64,000 bases of DNA from Mesodorylaimus sp. YZB2_4 (taxonomy: Eukaryota > Nematoda > Enoplea > Dorylaimida > Dorylaimidae): the NCBI GenBank assembly GCA_030248295.1, contig JASANH010001725.1, positions 62,001 to 126,000 of the forward strand, written 5' to 3'. The notes beneath the pieces were generated by a model that ran no database searches, was not told the DNA's origin, and saw only the letters and a list, made by a program, of their open reading frames with translations. Shown here in pieces: positions 41,722 to 59,530 of this stretch. Numbering within the stretch: the stretch's first letter is position 1; the number at the start of each line of letters is the position of its first letter. Position numbers and translations under genes: made by a program.

Positions 41722-42607
41722 TGATGGTTGATTGCCAGTGTGTGCATTGTCGCCCATATCCGTTTGCCTGCCAAAGTGTACATTGCGAGATCTTGGGTGT
41801 AGTCGCCGCCAGGTGTCGCTGCTGGCCCCGCCCTTCTCGCCCCTCGCGATTGGTCGGAGCGCACGGGTGGACCCGCCCGCCGCACGTGCGCCGGCTGCTG
41901 ATTGGCGGGAGAGTAGAGTATGTTGCGCGGGGGTCGGTAGTGTTATTTGCTTGGTGTATGCGTGCTCGGCTGGCTGCCGCGTCGTCGAAGATTTGATATG
42001 GTCGGCCAATTATGTTTGTTAGGCCGATGTTGAAATATTTTAAAATTAAACTTTAATGCAACGGGGAATCGCGCCGTCGCGTCTGGTGAACGGTTGGACG
42101 ACGATCAAATATTCCTCAGCGGCTTAGAGCCTTGGACGGAGAAGAGGAGATATAGGCGGCGTATAGCCTCTCGGGGACACGAGAGAAGAAAACGTAGCCA
42201 ACGCGCCGCCGTCTCACGGGCACCAGGAGCCGTATAGAACGAGTAGAGCTAGGCGTTGGAAGAAGACGGAGACGGTTTGATTGGCCGCTTGCTCTCGGGA
42301 ATTTCCTTGGATTGCGCCGGAGCATCATCTACTCGACCGACCTCGTTCGACATTTCTCAATTCTACAAGACCGCCCCGACCGCAAGCCGCTGTTCAAAAG
42401 CATTGCTTTCGTCTCGCTTCCTGACCATCATTGAAAAAAACCGCTTCTTCTATTCGCTTATTTCGCCTTGCGACTTTTACTCGACGACGGAGAAAAAGGA
42501 AGACAACAATTTTCATTTACGCACTTATTCATTATCCGACTGGTCCGGACTTGTTGAGTTGGAATTGTTGAAAAGGATTTTATACAAGGTCTAACGGGAT
42601 CTCGGCC

Positions 42608-50936
<8,329 letters not shown>

Positions 50937-51345
50937 AAAGGGCAGGTGACGACGCTATCTTTGCATTATTTGTAATTTGGCAAAGGACATTCCCGTTTTT
51001 TGTTTTGTGTGCCAGGCAGTGTAAATAAGTCTTATTCTCGTTGCATCGTTTGTGTACGGATGCTTTTTAGTGGCTTCTTGAGCATGTGCGTCCAGACGAA
51101 AATGTTGCATTGCGCTCCTCCTGGTTCGTGAAGCTAATTAACACCAAATTGGCAATGGCCTTGTTTTATAGATCCATGCATTGTGCGACTTTGCTTACGT
51201 AGTAAATTACAGAGTTGACCTGTTTCGTAGCACTGAGGATGTTAAAAAGGAATGAGTTTTAGATTTCAGCGTTTAAAAAACTATCTTCAACAAGCAAAAA
51301 TTTGGATCGCAAGATACCCAGAAAGAAAAAGGAACCAATCAGTCG

Positions 51346-51351
51346 AATAAA
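51346..51351 (+). terminator. Candidate poly(A) signal for Groucho
   Basis: AATAAA about 410 nt after the Groucho stop codon and just before the convergent SEC11 3' end. It is the best canonical plus-strand signal in the interval. Confidence 0.4.
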
Positions 51352-51487
51352 GCCCAACACGATCAACTGTCAAAATTACACAGAATCTAGTGGCAACAGG
51401 ATAACTTATCAGAAATATAACCCTTTCCCGCGTCAGAAAAGACAGTTACCTCGAGCTGAACCTCCTAGAACGCTGGTCACAGATTCC

Positions 51488-52045
51488 TCACTCCCGATGT
51501 AACAACACGACCAAACCTAAGCCGGCCAGCACAGCGTACTTGAGTTTAGGATAATCGTTCATTAGGATGGTGACTATGCCCACGTAGGGCACGAAACCCC
51601 GCGCCCGTCCGACCACGTCCTTACGCTCCAGCCAGAACTGACCAGGGGCGTAAAGACCACGATCATCCACCGAATTGTTGTCGCCTTTGGTCAAAAATTT
51701 GATGGTACCGTTCTCGCGTTCGTGTACTTTGATTACGCGATGAACTATCGGAATATCACGACCTTCGATTTTGAACACGACGATTTCACCGACACGAATC
51801 GGCTCCTCGTCGTAATTGGTTAGAAATAATAAATCGCCACGATAAAACGCCGGTTCCATGCTCCCACTGAGCACGACCACGATCGGACTCTCGGACGCAG
51901 TAGCGACCATTAATCCTTTCCAGATCATCAAGGCCGAACTTACGATCATGGCGAAATTGAGCACTTGATAAAACAGTTGACGTTTATTCATTCGTTTCAA
52001 TTCATCAAACGCATCCAAACCGAGTAAAGACGAAAGGGAATCCAT
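51488..52045 (-). CDS. sec-11: SEC11, catalytic subunit of ER signal peptidase
   Basis: An intronless 185-residue frame that matches SEC11 throughout. Residues about 32-50 form the single N-terminal membrane anchor. The S26B active site is complete: SGSMEP with nucleophile Ser62, IVHRV with His102, and [11 protein letters not shown] with the catalytic Asp near 128. The C-terminus has a short hydrophobic stretch ([13 protein letters not shown]). SEC11 cleaves signal peptides in the ER lumen within the signal peptidase complex. The start codon opens [20 protein letters not shown], as in other animals. Upstream, an acceptor-like CTTACTTAG lies about 42 nt before the ATG, and RPB7 ends only 239 nt upstream on the same strand. 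Confidence 0.97.
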   Translation of the reverse strand: MDSLSSLLGLDAFDELKRMNKRQLFYQVLNFAMIVSSALMIWKGLMVATASESPIVVVLSGSMEPAFYRGDLLFLTNYDEEPIRVGEIVVFKIEGRDIPIVHRVIKVHERENGTIKFLTKGDNNSVDDRGLYAPGQFWLERKDVVGRARGFVPYVGIVTILMNDYPKLKYAVLAGLGLVVLLHRE

Positions 52046-52284
52046 CTTGTTCGAACGAGATGACTTCAGAAAAAATTCGTTGAATACCTAAGTAAGAGGA
52101 AAACATTAATTTAATCACACAAAGAATTTGATACAATCGAAGTACAAAGCAGCGAAAATCGCTGTAAAAAGTTCAGAATAATTTCGCGCCTTTGCAAAAT
52201 ACTTTTACTTATATATATATATATTTACACAACATAAAGTTCAAACGCGTTTTGTCAAAATCAGAAAAACACCCTGAGTATGCA

Positions 52285-52809
52285 CTAATCAGTGCCAACC
52301 AAACCCAAAAAGTCGTCCATCAAAGTGCCAATAGCAAAAATGTCCGATGCATCGACCCTTGTTCCAATGATTTTCACCCGAATTTCGTCGTCTTCTTTGA
52401 TGACGATGGATTCGTCTTTGGTCTTGTAACAAGGTGGATTACTGTTCGGATCGAATTCCATATCGGGCGGAATGCAATGCTTGCTAATAAAACACGAAAG
52501 CGGGCCGATTTCGCAAAATAGACCAACTTTGTTGACTTGCGTCACGATTGCATCCATAACCTCGCCTTTGAAGGGCCGGAAAACAATCGCTTTATACTTA
52601 ACGGGATAAACTACGAATCCGCGACCAGGTTGAATTAGCCCAGCTCCGATATTATCGATCGTGGTTACGGCGATCACGAATCCGTATTTACCCGTACACG
52701 TCCCTTCCACTTCAGAAAATAATTTTTGTTTCACCGTTTCCAACAGTTGAGGACCAAAATAACGAGGATGTAACATAATCTCGTGTTCTAACGAAATGTG
52801 GTAAAACAT
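52285..52809 (-). CDS. rpb-7: RNA polymerase II subunit RPB7 (POLR2G)
   Basis: An intronless 174-residue frame. I start at the methionine of [20 protein letters not shown], the conserved N-terminus of RPB7, although the frame extends five codons further upstream. The N-terminal tip domain ([20 protein letters not shown]) and the C-terminal S1/OB domain ([20 protein letters not shown], then [15 protein letters not shown]) are both present, and the length equals the family norm of about 172. RPB7 forms the Rpb4/7 stalk of Pol II with RPB4. It is divergent from the NYN gene starting at 53565, with about 750 nt of shared upstream sequence, and lies upstream of SEC11 on the same strand. An AT microsatellite lies near 52210-52225, just downstream of its stop. 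Confidence 0.98.
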   Translation of the reverse strand: MFYHISLEHEIMLHPRYFGPQLLETVKQKLFSEVEGTCTGKYGFVIAVTTIDNIGAGLIQPGRGFVVYPVKYKAIVFRPFKGEVMDAIVTQVNKVGLFCEIGPLSCFISKHCIPPDMEFDPNSNPPCYKTKDESIVIKEDDEIRVKIIGTRVDASDIFAIGTLMDDFLGLVGTD

Positions 52810-53564
52810 TTCGAATGAATTCACTCCGAAAAGTTCAATCTAACTGTGCAAAACTTTCTTCCTGCGAAAGCGACACGTCGGCCAACTGAAAATCGTCGTG
52901 TACATGATTACGGTGCGCACATATGGATAGGAAGTAGATGCTTATAACAAATTTGAATTTGTGCAGTGCGTTATAGCGGGTGTTCAAAACTCACCGCTTT
53001 GAAGAGTTTCTAAATCTCCATTTTCGAATTTTTTCCAGCAGTGACGAGGATTTCGAGAATGACTGTCACTTCCCACATTGACGGAACTAAAATAAGCCAG
53101 CTGTAACCTTGGTCTGCCCCCGAATTCTATTTGTATTCCAGCTGCTCGTTGTTGCATGCAATCTAACAGCATGTAATCCTTCGTAAAAAAGGAGTTTCGC
53201 AAAATCTTTTTCTATTTTCATCGTTCTTTCGACATATTGTAAGCTCATCGAATTCAAACGACGGGTTCATGGTAAGTGGTGTTCTCAATTACCACAGGTT
53301 CGACTCCTCTCCGCTCCGTTGTTTTTTTTCTCATTCGCCGTTTTGGTTTCCTACATCAGTCATTCTTCGATAGTCTGCTGTACAGTAAACTGCGATGCAC
53401 GTGCACGCGAAGCGTTTGCGCGAGTAAGGTACATATCGGTTTTCAGAACTTTTATATTAGGTTTTTTGAATTTCTGATTTCTATTCTCACTGTTCCAAAC
53501 GAAGATAAATACATGATTTGCGTAATTCTAAGTCAGCCTTTTTAAGTGAATATTTCGTGAAAAA
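52810..53564. promoter_or_regulatory. Divergent intergenic region between RPB7 and the NYN gene
   Basis: About 755 nt separate the start codons of two genes that point away from each other, so both promoters and 5' leaders must lie here. I see no TATA element placed convincingly for either gene and no coding frame with support. Confidence 0.4.
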
Positions 53565-56500
53565 ATGGACCAAAAAGCGAATGGATCTCGAAATAATTTG
53601 CTAGTGGACGTTCGTCAAAATGCAATATCGTGTGCAAACGCAACCAATTTTTCGAATGTGTCATCTTCAACATCAACGAATCGAAGTTCGAATACAAATG
53701 GTGAACAGAATCGGGTGCACACATGGGGAATAACTATTCCGGCCGAGGAAGGTGCTCTTCGACCAGTCGTTATCGACGGAAGTAATGTGGCTATGCAGTA
53801 AGTTCTTTGCTTAAATTTTTGTTTAGTTTTAATTCTGTATTTTGAGTGTTAACTGAAAAATTGGTTAGAAATTTTTCGACTTTTCGGGTCAGAGCTTGTT
53901 AAAGATTCAAGTTTTCGGTTCTGAAATGTCTGGAACTACGAAGTTTTGTTCTTTTGATATTCTTTTCTTTGTTTTTTCAAGTTGGTGTTCAATCGATTCA
54001 AATTTTTAAAATATTTGGCTTAAACTCGTCGCAATAAATTTTTTAAAATTGAGTTGACCAATTTTTATTATTTTCCATTAAAACTTACCTATTTTCAGAT
54101 TGGGCAAGAAAATCTTTGCAACTCGTGGAATTCTAATTTGTGCTCGCTATTTTATATCCCGTGGCCACCAAGTGGTCACGTTCGTGCCTCAGTTTCGTCG
54201 AAGTCAGCGCCAAGACAATTTCCGACGTCCGATGAAGGACCAACACCTTTTGGATTGGATGCACGACCGGGAGATGTTGGTGTACACGCCATCGAGGATG
54301 ATTCACGAGGAGGAGAATCGACGACGCGTCGTGTGCTACGACGATTAGTAAGTCCTTATATGGGCTTGGTGACTTGAAGTGATTTGGGTTTATTTTTCAG
54401 TAATATTGTTCAGTACGCTCACAGCACTGGTGGTGTGATTGTGTCGAAGGATCGTTACCGCGATGTGCTCTTGGAACATCCCGAATGGACTGATACCGTG
54501 CAGAACAGGTACGTCGCTGTGGGGTCGGCATGGCACGGGCGCAAGGGAGCAGGCAAGATAAGGTGGACGGAATTCAAGCCAGGTCCGATCGATAAGGCAA
54601 TTATCGGGATCGGCCGATAGCCGACAATTTAAAATCTTTAAAATTTTTAAATTATTGGGCGGGTAATTTGATTTTAAAACTTAAAACAGTCAGGAAAATG
54701 GGAAATTTCGGAACCAAAATCAGGGAAAGCTGTGAGAAGTTGCATTTTGAGGTTTCAAATTTTGAATCACCTAGTTTTTCTGAAAATGAACATTCTGGAG
54801 AAAGTCCAATTTTAATCAGATCGATCAGATTTTGTGAGTCCGTTCGATCAAGGAAGAGTAATTGTGTTGTAAATCAGTTAAAATTGGTTTAGTAGTGGGT
54901 GCTGCGACAGTGCGAAAAAAATCAGGGAAAATTTCATGTCGTGTCATATTTTATCCATAGCCAAGCACTATACAGCGCACTCGAGGGCTACGGAACACAA
55001 TAAACGACAATAATTTTGTACCTAGGCGGGAGTCGAACCCTTCTCTGTAAAGGCGCACCCAGCGTGAGAGACAGACGCCTTAACCCGCTAGGCCACGACC
55101 CCGGGAATCGTTTTCAGCGCCTCATATGAACCCTGTTTCGACCTTAGTTAGTGGCTTTTCTTGGGAAATGCACTCTTTGGCATCGAATCTGCAGCTGTTT
55201 TCCGACATATTCACTCTCAGCAGACCCTGAATTCTACAAAAACTCATATTGACTAAGAAATCTGCATTATTAGCAGGGATAATTATCGATATCAGTCGAT
55301 AATCGATGATGTAACTATTGGCCGTCGGCCGGAAATTACACCTTGGATTCCAGCACCGACCAGCCGATAATGGCCGGTCGGTGCTGGAATCCAAGGTACC
55401 GTGTACTAGAGAGAACTATGTGCTATCGACTTTGTTCGGAGAGTCATAGGCAATCTCTATAGGTACAGGTGCTTTAAACCTGCTTGCTCTCAATTTGCAA
55501 CGCATGGAAATACGCGCGATCAGTGTCTGGGCGCAACCATTATGCAAACTTTTTAGTGTCGTGTTGACCCATTATAAATTGCATGAAATTGATTTACAGA
55601 CACTCTCGAAATAGCGACGTTTTTCTAACTCACGAAAACACGACTAACGATAAGTAAAAAGTCAAAAGTTTTTGTTCGCGTTCTTTTCTGGTATTTTCGA
55701 AAGGAGAGGGCCCCAAATAGGTGAAAAGGGGTCTCGGATTCATCGAGATCTGGCCTTTCATTTGAAAGGATTCCCGACTCATTGTCAGCGTTTCGGCCAA
55801 AAAGGTTACAAGAATCGATAAATCCATTATCGATTACTTCACACTTTCTAGACTACGGGCTTGTGTGGCCATGTTTTAGCAAAGGTTGCTCTGGTTCCAG
55901 GCTGATCATGTTTTCGTGGGCCGGCGAAATGTTCATGGTGGCCGAAGATCCGTTTGGTCGACGAGGACCGCGGCTCAACGAGGTGCTTCGATTCGGTCCG
56001 AATGAACGCATTGCTCCATTCCAAATTCAATTGTCCGCCGAGCAACGTGAACAGTTGCTGCGAGAAATCGATGAGATTCTCGTTGCTCCGCCTCCACCGC
56101 CACCCCAATCGACAGTAGAATATCGAGGCGAGTCGTCGATGGCCGATTTGCTGGCCGCTTCTTCGATGCCAGTGCCCCGCTATGGATTTGTTCGCATGGA
56201 CAGTGCAAATGGGGGCTTCAATCATCGAAATCGGCGCTGGATGCAACAGGCCACGGATGGCTTTGATGGGCGGCCATTGGATGGTTTCGCCCCCATATCG
56301 AATGGAGGATGGGCGTACAGGTGCGATCGAACGAACACTGCTGGCGCTCCAGCTGATTGTGAGAGGCCCAGGTGAGTTGGGTTGCCTGGGTAGCTGGGCT
56401 GATTGGGCATGAACTGCAGGAGCGAAGGGGCCACTCGGTGGGTTGTCAGCTAGGAATGTGTCAAGGGTCCTTTGCACCCCTCGGGTCCCATGAAAACATG

Positions 56501-58278
56501 TTTCATCAAAAATGATGGATTTTGAGGTAACGAGTAAATTATTGCTAGCAGGAGCCACTTTCATAATCAGCTAACGTCACGTCAGACAAATCATGCATCA
56601 AAGGACGTTTCAAGTCCTCTCCTACATGACAATGTTATGACCGTCCCCAATCTGGGACATGTCCCAGCTGATTGTAAAAGTGGCATCAGGTACATCAGCA
56701 TGCATATTGTAGAGCCGCGGTGGCTCAGTTAGTCAAGGCGTTGGGCCAGCAATGCTGACCGGGAGGCCGCAGTTCTGTTCCAGTCTTTTACTGGGATTTA
56801 GTAAGTCCGTCGCTGGCCTTGCACACCTGGCTCTGGGCGACTCACCTGGTACCGTAAAGTTGTGGACGCCTACCGAGTAGAGAATCAGGAAACTGGTTCT
56901 CGAGCACCAGTCGGGAAGGTCCCTCCCTTCTCGCCCAGTATCATCCTGGGATGCTGGTGCTGGCACAGGACCCTCGTGTGGAGGTGCTCCTAATGGAGAC
57001 AGAGGGAAGCTGCCGTGAGAGCTGGTCACCTCACGGCCTTGTTTATATCAGGACTGCTGGCCAGCTGTGGGCAAAACGGGTTTAAAATCCCGTAGAGGGA
57101 CTGGGCGGCACCAACGCGCAAAAAAGCATGCATATTGTAAAAAGTAGAGAAATTGCTGGGCAGAAAATTTGCATGCAAATTATGCTCCCTTCATTAGCCT
57201 CTGGACTTTGTCCATTCCATGTAAAGTCTATTGCGGATAACCCCATGTCGCTCAATCGCTTGATCCAAGTCGGAAATCTTTTCTCATGTCTCGTGTGTAA
57301 AATATGATGCTTTATTCATATCGGATAAATTCATGAGACTGTAAAATCCCAGAACGTGCATGCATGTACCAATTCCGATGGATAATGCAATCTCAGGGCT
57401 GGATTTAGCCAGTCAGTTCCTAGTGCCTTTTGGCTTTGTGTTCGGCATATCTTTCAGGACACTGGACCACGATTTTCTGCTTTTTCGCACTTATATTGCA
57501 TAATTTACGGTTTTTCACATAGTATGCGATTATGCATAGTCGACGAGATGTTTTAGTCGGCTAGTTCGAGGCCGAGGCTGATACTGTCACCCTTCATGCC
57601 TTTTCTCTTTCCAGTGCACCAGTTCGATTCGGCCTGGGGAGCGGGCTTGGAGACTCGAGTAACAGCAGTTCATCGAACGCGATTGCAGCGAGCGATAGTG
57701 GATTTATGGCGTGGTTTGCGGACGAGTGAGTTGTGCGCCTTTCTCTTGGCTTTTCGTAGCTGGCTATGTGCATGTGTTCTAGTGACGATGACTGGCAGTT
57801 GGCCGTGACTCTGTCCGCTTCAGTCCGCGATAGTCAGCCATCCACCAACGAAGACAATCGCGAATCTCCGCCCTATTCGGCAGCAGATCCGACCCCGTTG
57901 GGTGCAGCTATGGGATCGACGTCCGCTGCTTCTGGCAACATTGCCACTGCACAAACGTCCGCCGATCCGTCGCAGTCGACCACAGTTGCGCAGTCATCTC
58001 TTCCCGCCGTGCCTGATCAGCCTGCACGCCCATCGTTGGATCTTATTTTGGATGAACCCGTTTTATCGTCGACCGTGGAGATCACAATGGAAGAACCGAC
58101 CGCGAACGAAGGACCGTCCACACCCAACGATGAAATCGATCAAGGTCTATTCAAACAATTCTGCGACATTTTTCCCAGCGATGTGGTTGGAAAAGTGATG
58201 AATCAATATAAGCAAATCCGGAATTTGGAACTGCTGTCGAATTTGATAGCGGACGCCGCGGTTAGGCAAGAAATGTAA
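53565..58278 (+). CDS. ZC3H12/N4BP1-family NYN endoribonuclease without CCCH zinc finger
   Basis: Six exons: 53565-53797, 54099-54347, 54401-54508, 55901-56371, 57615-57725 and 57783-58278, encoding 555 residues. After a Ser/Asn-rich leader, residues about 66-235 are the NYN domain: RPVVIDGSNVAM, FATRGILICARYFISRGHQV, VTFVPQFRRS, RRRVVCYDDYNIVQYA, TGGVIVSKDRYRD, then MFMVAEDPFGRRGPRLNEVL. The expected acids are present (Asp71, Asp159/160, Asp178), so it should be catalytically competent. The last roughly 45 residues (LFKQFCDIFPSDVVGKVMNQ, then YKQIRNLELLSNLI) resemble the helical C-terminal domain of ZC3H12 proteins. The CCCH finger that normally follows the nuclease is absent. At exon 4, a donor 51 nt earlier (56320) also keeps phase. 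Intron 4 carries a MITE-like fragment and an intact SINE. Family members cleave mRNA stem-loops or other RNAs in the cytoplasm. Confidence 0.92.
54940..55102 (-). repeat. tRNA-derived SINE, family A, copy 2
   Basis: It lies in intron 3 of the NYN gene, opposite to transcription. Read on the minus strand it starts GGGTCGTGGCCTAGCGGGTT (box A), has GTCTGTCTCTCACGC in the anticodon-arm position, and has a perfect box-B-like GGGTTCGACTCCC. It ends with CCCTCGAGTGCGCTGTATAG then TGCTTGGCTATGGATAAA, identical to the tail at 2166-2330. The tRNA folding is degraded in the anticodon arm. Confidence 0.75.
56590..56690 (-). repeat. Small inverted-repeat (MITE-like) fragment, copy 2
   Basis: On the minus strand this reads CAGCTGGGACATGTCCCAGA, then TTGGGGACGGTCAT and GGAGAGGAC, matching the segment at 1588-1690 in order and spacing. 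It lies in intron 4 of the NYN gene, immediately upstream of the intact SINE-B copy. Confidence 0.45.
56712..57124 (+). repeat. SINE family B, intact copy with target-site duplication
   Basis: This 413-bp unit begins with a tRNA-like head (GCCGCGGTGGCTCAGTTAGT as box A; CCGGGAGGCCGCAGTTCTGT leading into a degenerate box B) and ends in a short A-rich tail (GCGCAAAAA). It is bounded on both sides by the perfect 15-bp direct repeat AGCATGCATATTGTA (56697-56711 and 57125-57139). Target duplication plus tRNA head plus A-rich tail is diagnostic of retroposition. The duplication is unmutated, so this copy is young. It sits in intron 4 of the NYN gene in sense orientation. Confidence 0.88.
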
Positions 58279-58330
58279 AAAGTATGTTCTAATGTCATTC
58301 CGTCATCGAATCAGGATCAGGGGGAAAAGT

Positions 58331-58336
58331 ATTAAA
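58331..58336 (+). terminator. Candidate poly(A) signal for the ZC3H12/N4BP1-like gene
   Basis: ATTAAA, a common variant signal, about 53 nt after the stop codon. Confidence 0.35.
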
Positions 58337-59530
58337 AACAGAGGCTGTCGTAATAATATACCTACTTAGTTTCGTTGCCTTATTTGGTGCATCACTATCG
58401 AAGTTGGTTCGTTTTATGTTCGTTCTTTGAATTGGTTTGGGAATTAGCTCGAGCTAATCAGTGGCGATGATTTTGATATCTGCGGGCATGTAATACTCAA
58501 GTTTCCTGGTTTTGAAAAAAATTCTCGATTTCTAGAAAAGCGAGTGCAGAGGTCATGCTTTGAGATCAGGGAATTCCAATTAGTATGCTAATTTTTCCCG
58601 CCATTTTGTAAATTTGAATTTTACGAACACTAGTAACTACACCAGCTCGCGATGATTCAACAGTTTTTTCCGAGTCTGTCATTGCGTGGGTGGTCATTAC
58701 ATGCATAGGGACCTTTGACCAAGCCAGAGGGAATGGCCTAAAATAAGTGCTATTCATCCTGTCAAAAGTTTACCACACTCAAATCAAAACCATTTCCGCA
58801 CTTGACAAACGCATAACCGCACCTTCGCTTCAAAAAATGAAAAATTCTATGCGCTCAACACCCAATCGTCTACTCTGCGTACAACAGAATCGCATAAAAC
58901 ACCACTTACATACGCTTGCCGGCTCAGATATTACACCGGAAACCGTGTCGAGCACCCTAATACTAATCAAACGGGTTCCCAGGCCAGATAGAGGAAACCT
59001 ACGAGAACATAATTTCCATGCCTATCGTATAAAAGCCATTCGGAGCACTCAGTCATAGCGAGGAAACTAAACTCCAAAAAACAGAGATGATACAGTAAAA
59101 ATCAAATGAGCCTCAGAAGTAAAATGCAACCTCGAGCACAAGAGGAACGATGATAAAGGAATGGGTTGGAGGGAAGAGAAGCCACACGAATGTTGCAAGG
59201 ACACACTTTTAAAAAGGCAGCCCCAACTTAAAACTGACAACTCATGCATTTGCATAACTTCACCAAGGACACTGAATACCTTTCGGTAAGGCCAAAGACA
59301 ACACCTACATAATGCTAAGTAAGCAAAGCCACCAACAGAAATGTAAGAAAGAAACGAGTTCCTCCTGAGTATATAACTCTAGCATAGAAACCAAACTCCA
59401 CACCTCGTCTAGTAGCTCTCAACCAAAAAGACAGTTCTCATATTCCATTCCAATCCCCGCCACGCCAACCGATAAACATACTTGAAAAAAACAACTGCAA
59501 ATCAATCGACCCAGCCATCAGTGGCGTGTG
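58337..59530. other. Interval between convergent genes
   Basis: About 1.2 kb between the NYN-gene 3' end and the CLIC stop codon. I see no coding frame with support, no repeat shared with the rest of the window and no clear poly(A) signal for the CLIC gene. Confidence 0.5.

Noticed and set aside
55025..55102. Possible tRNA-Glu(CTC) gene on the minus strand
   Set aside because: Box A and box B are good, but the anticodon stem is mismatched and an extra segment separates it from the T arm. The same head plus tail occurs at 2166-2330, so it is a SINE head, not a tRNA gene.
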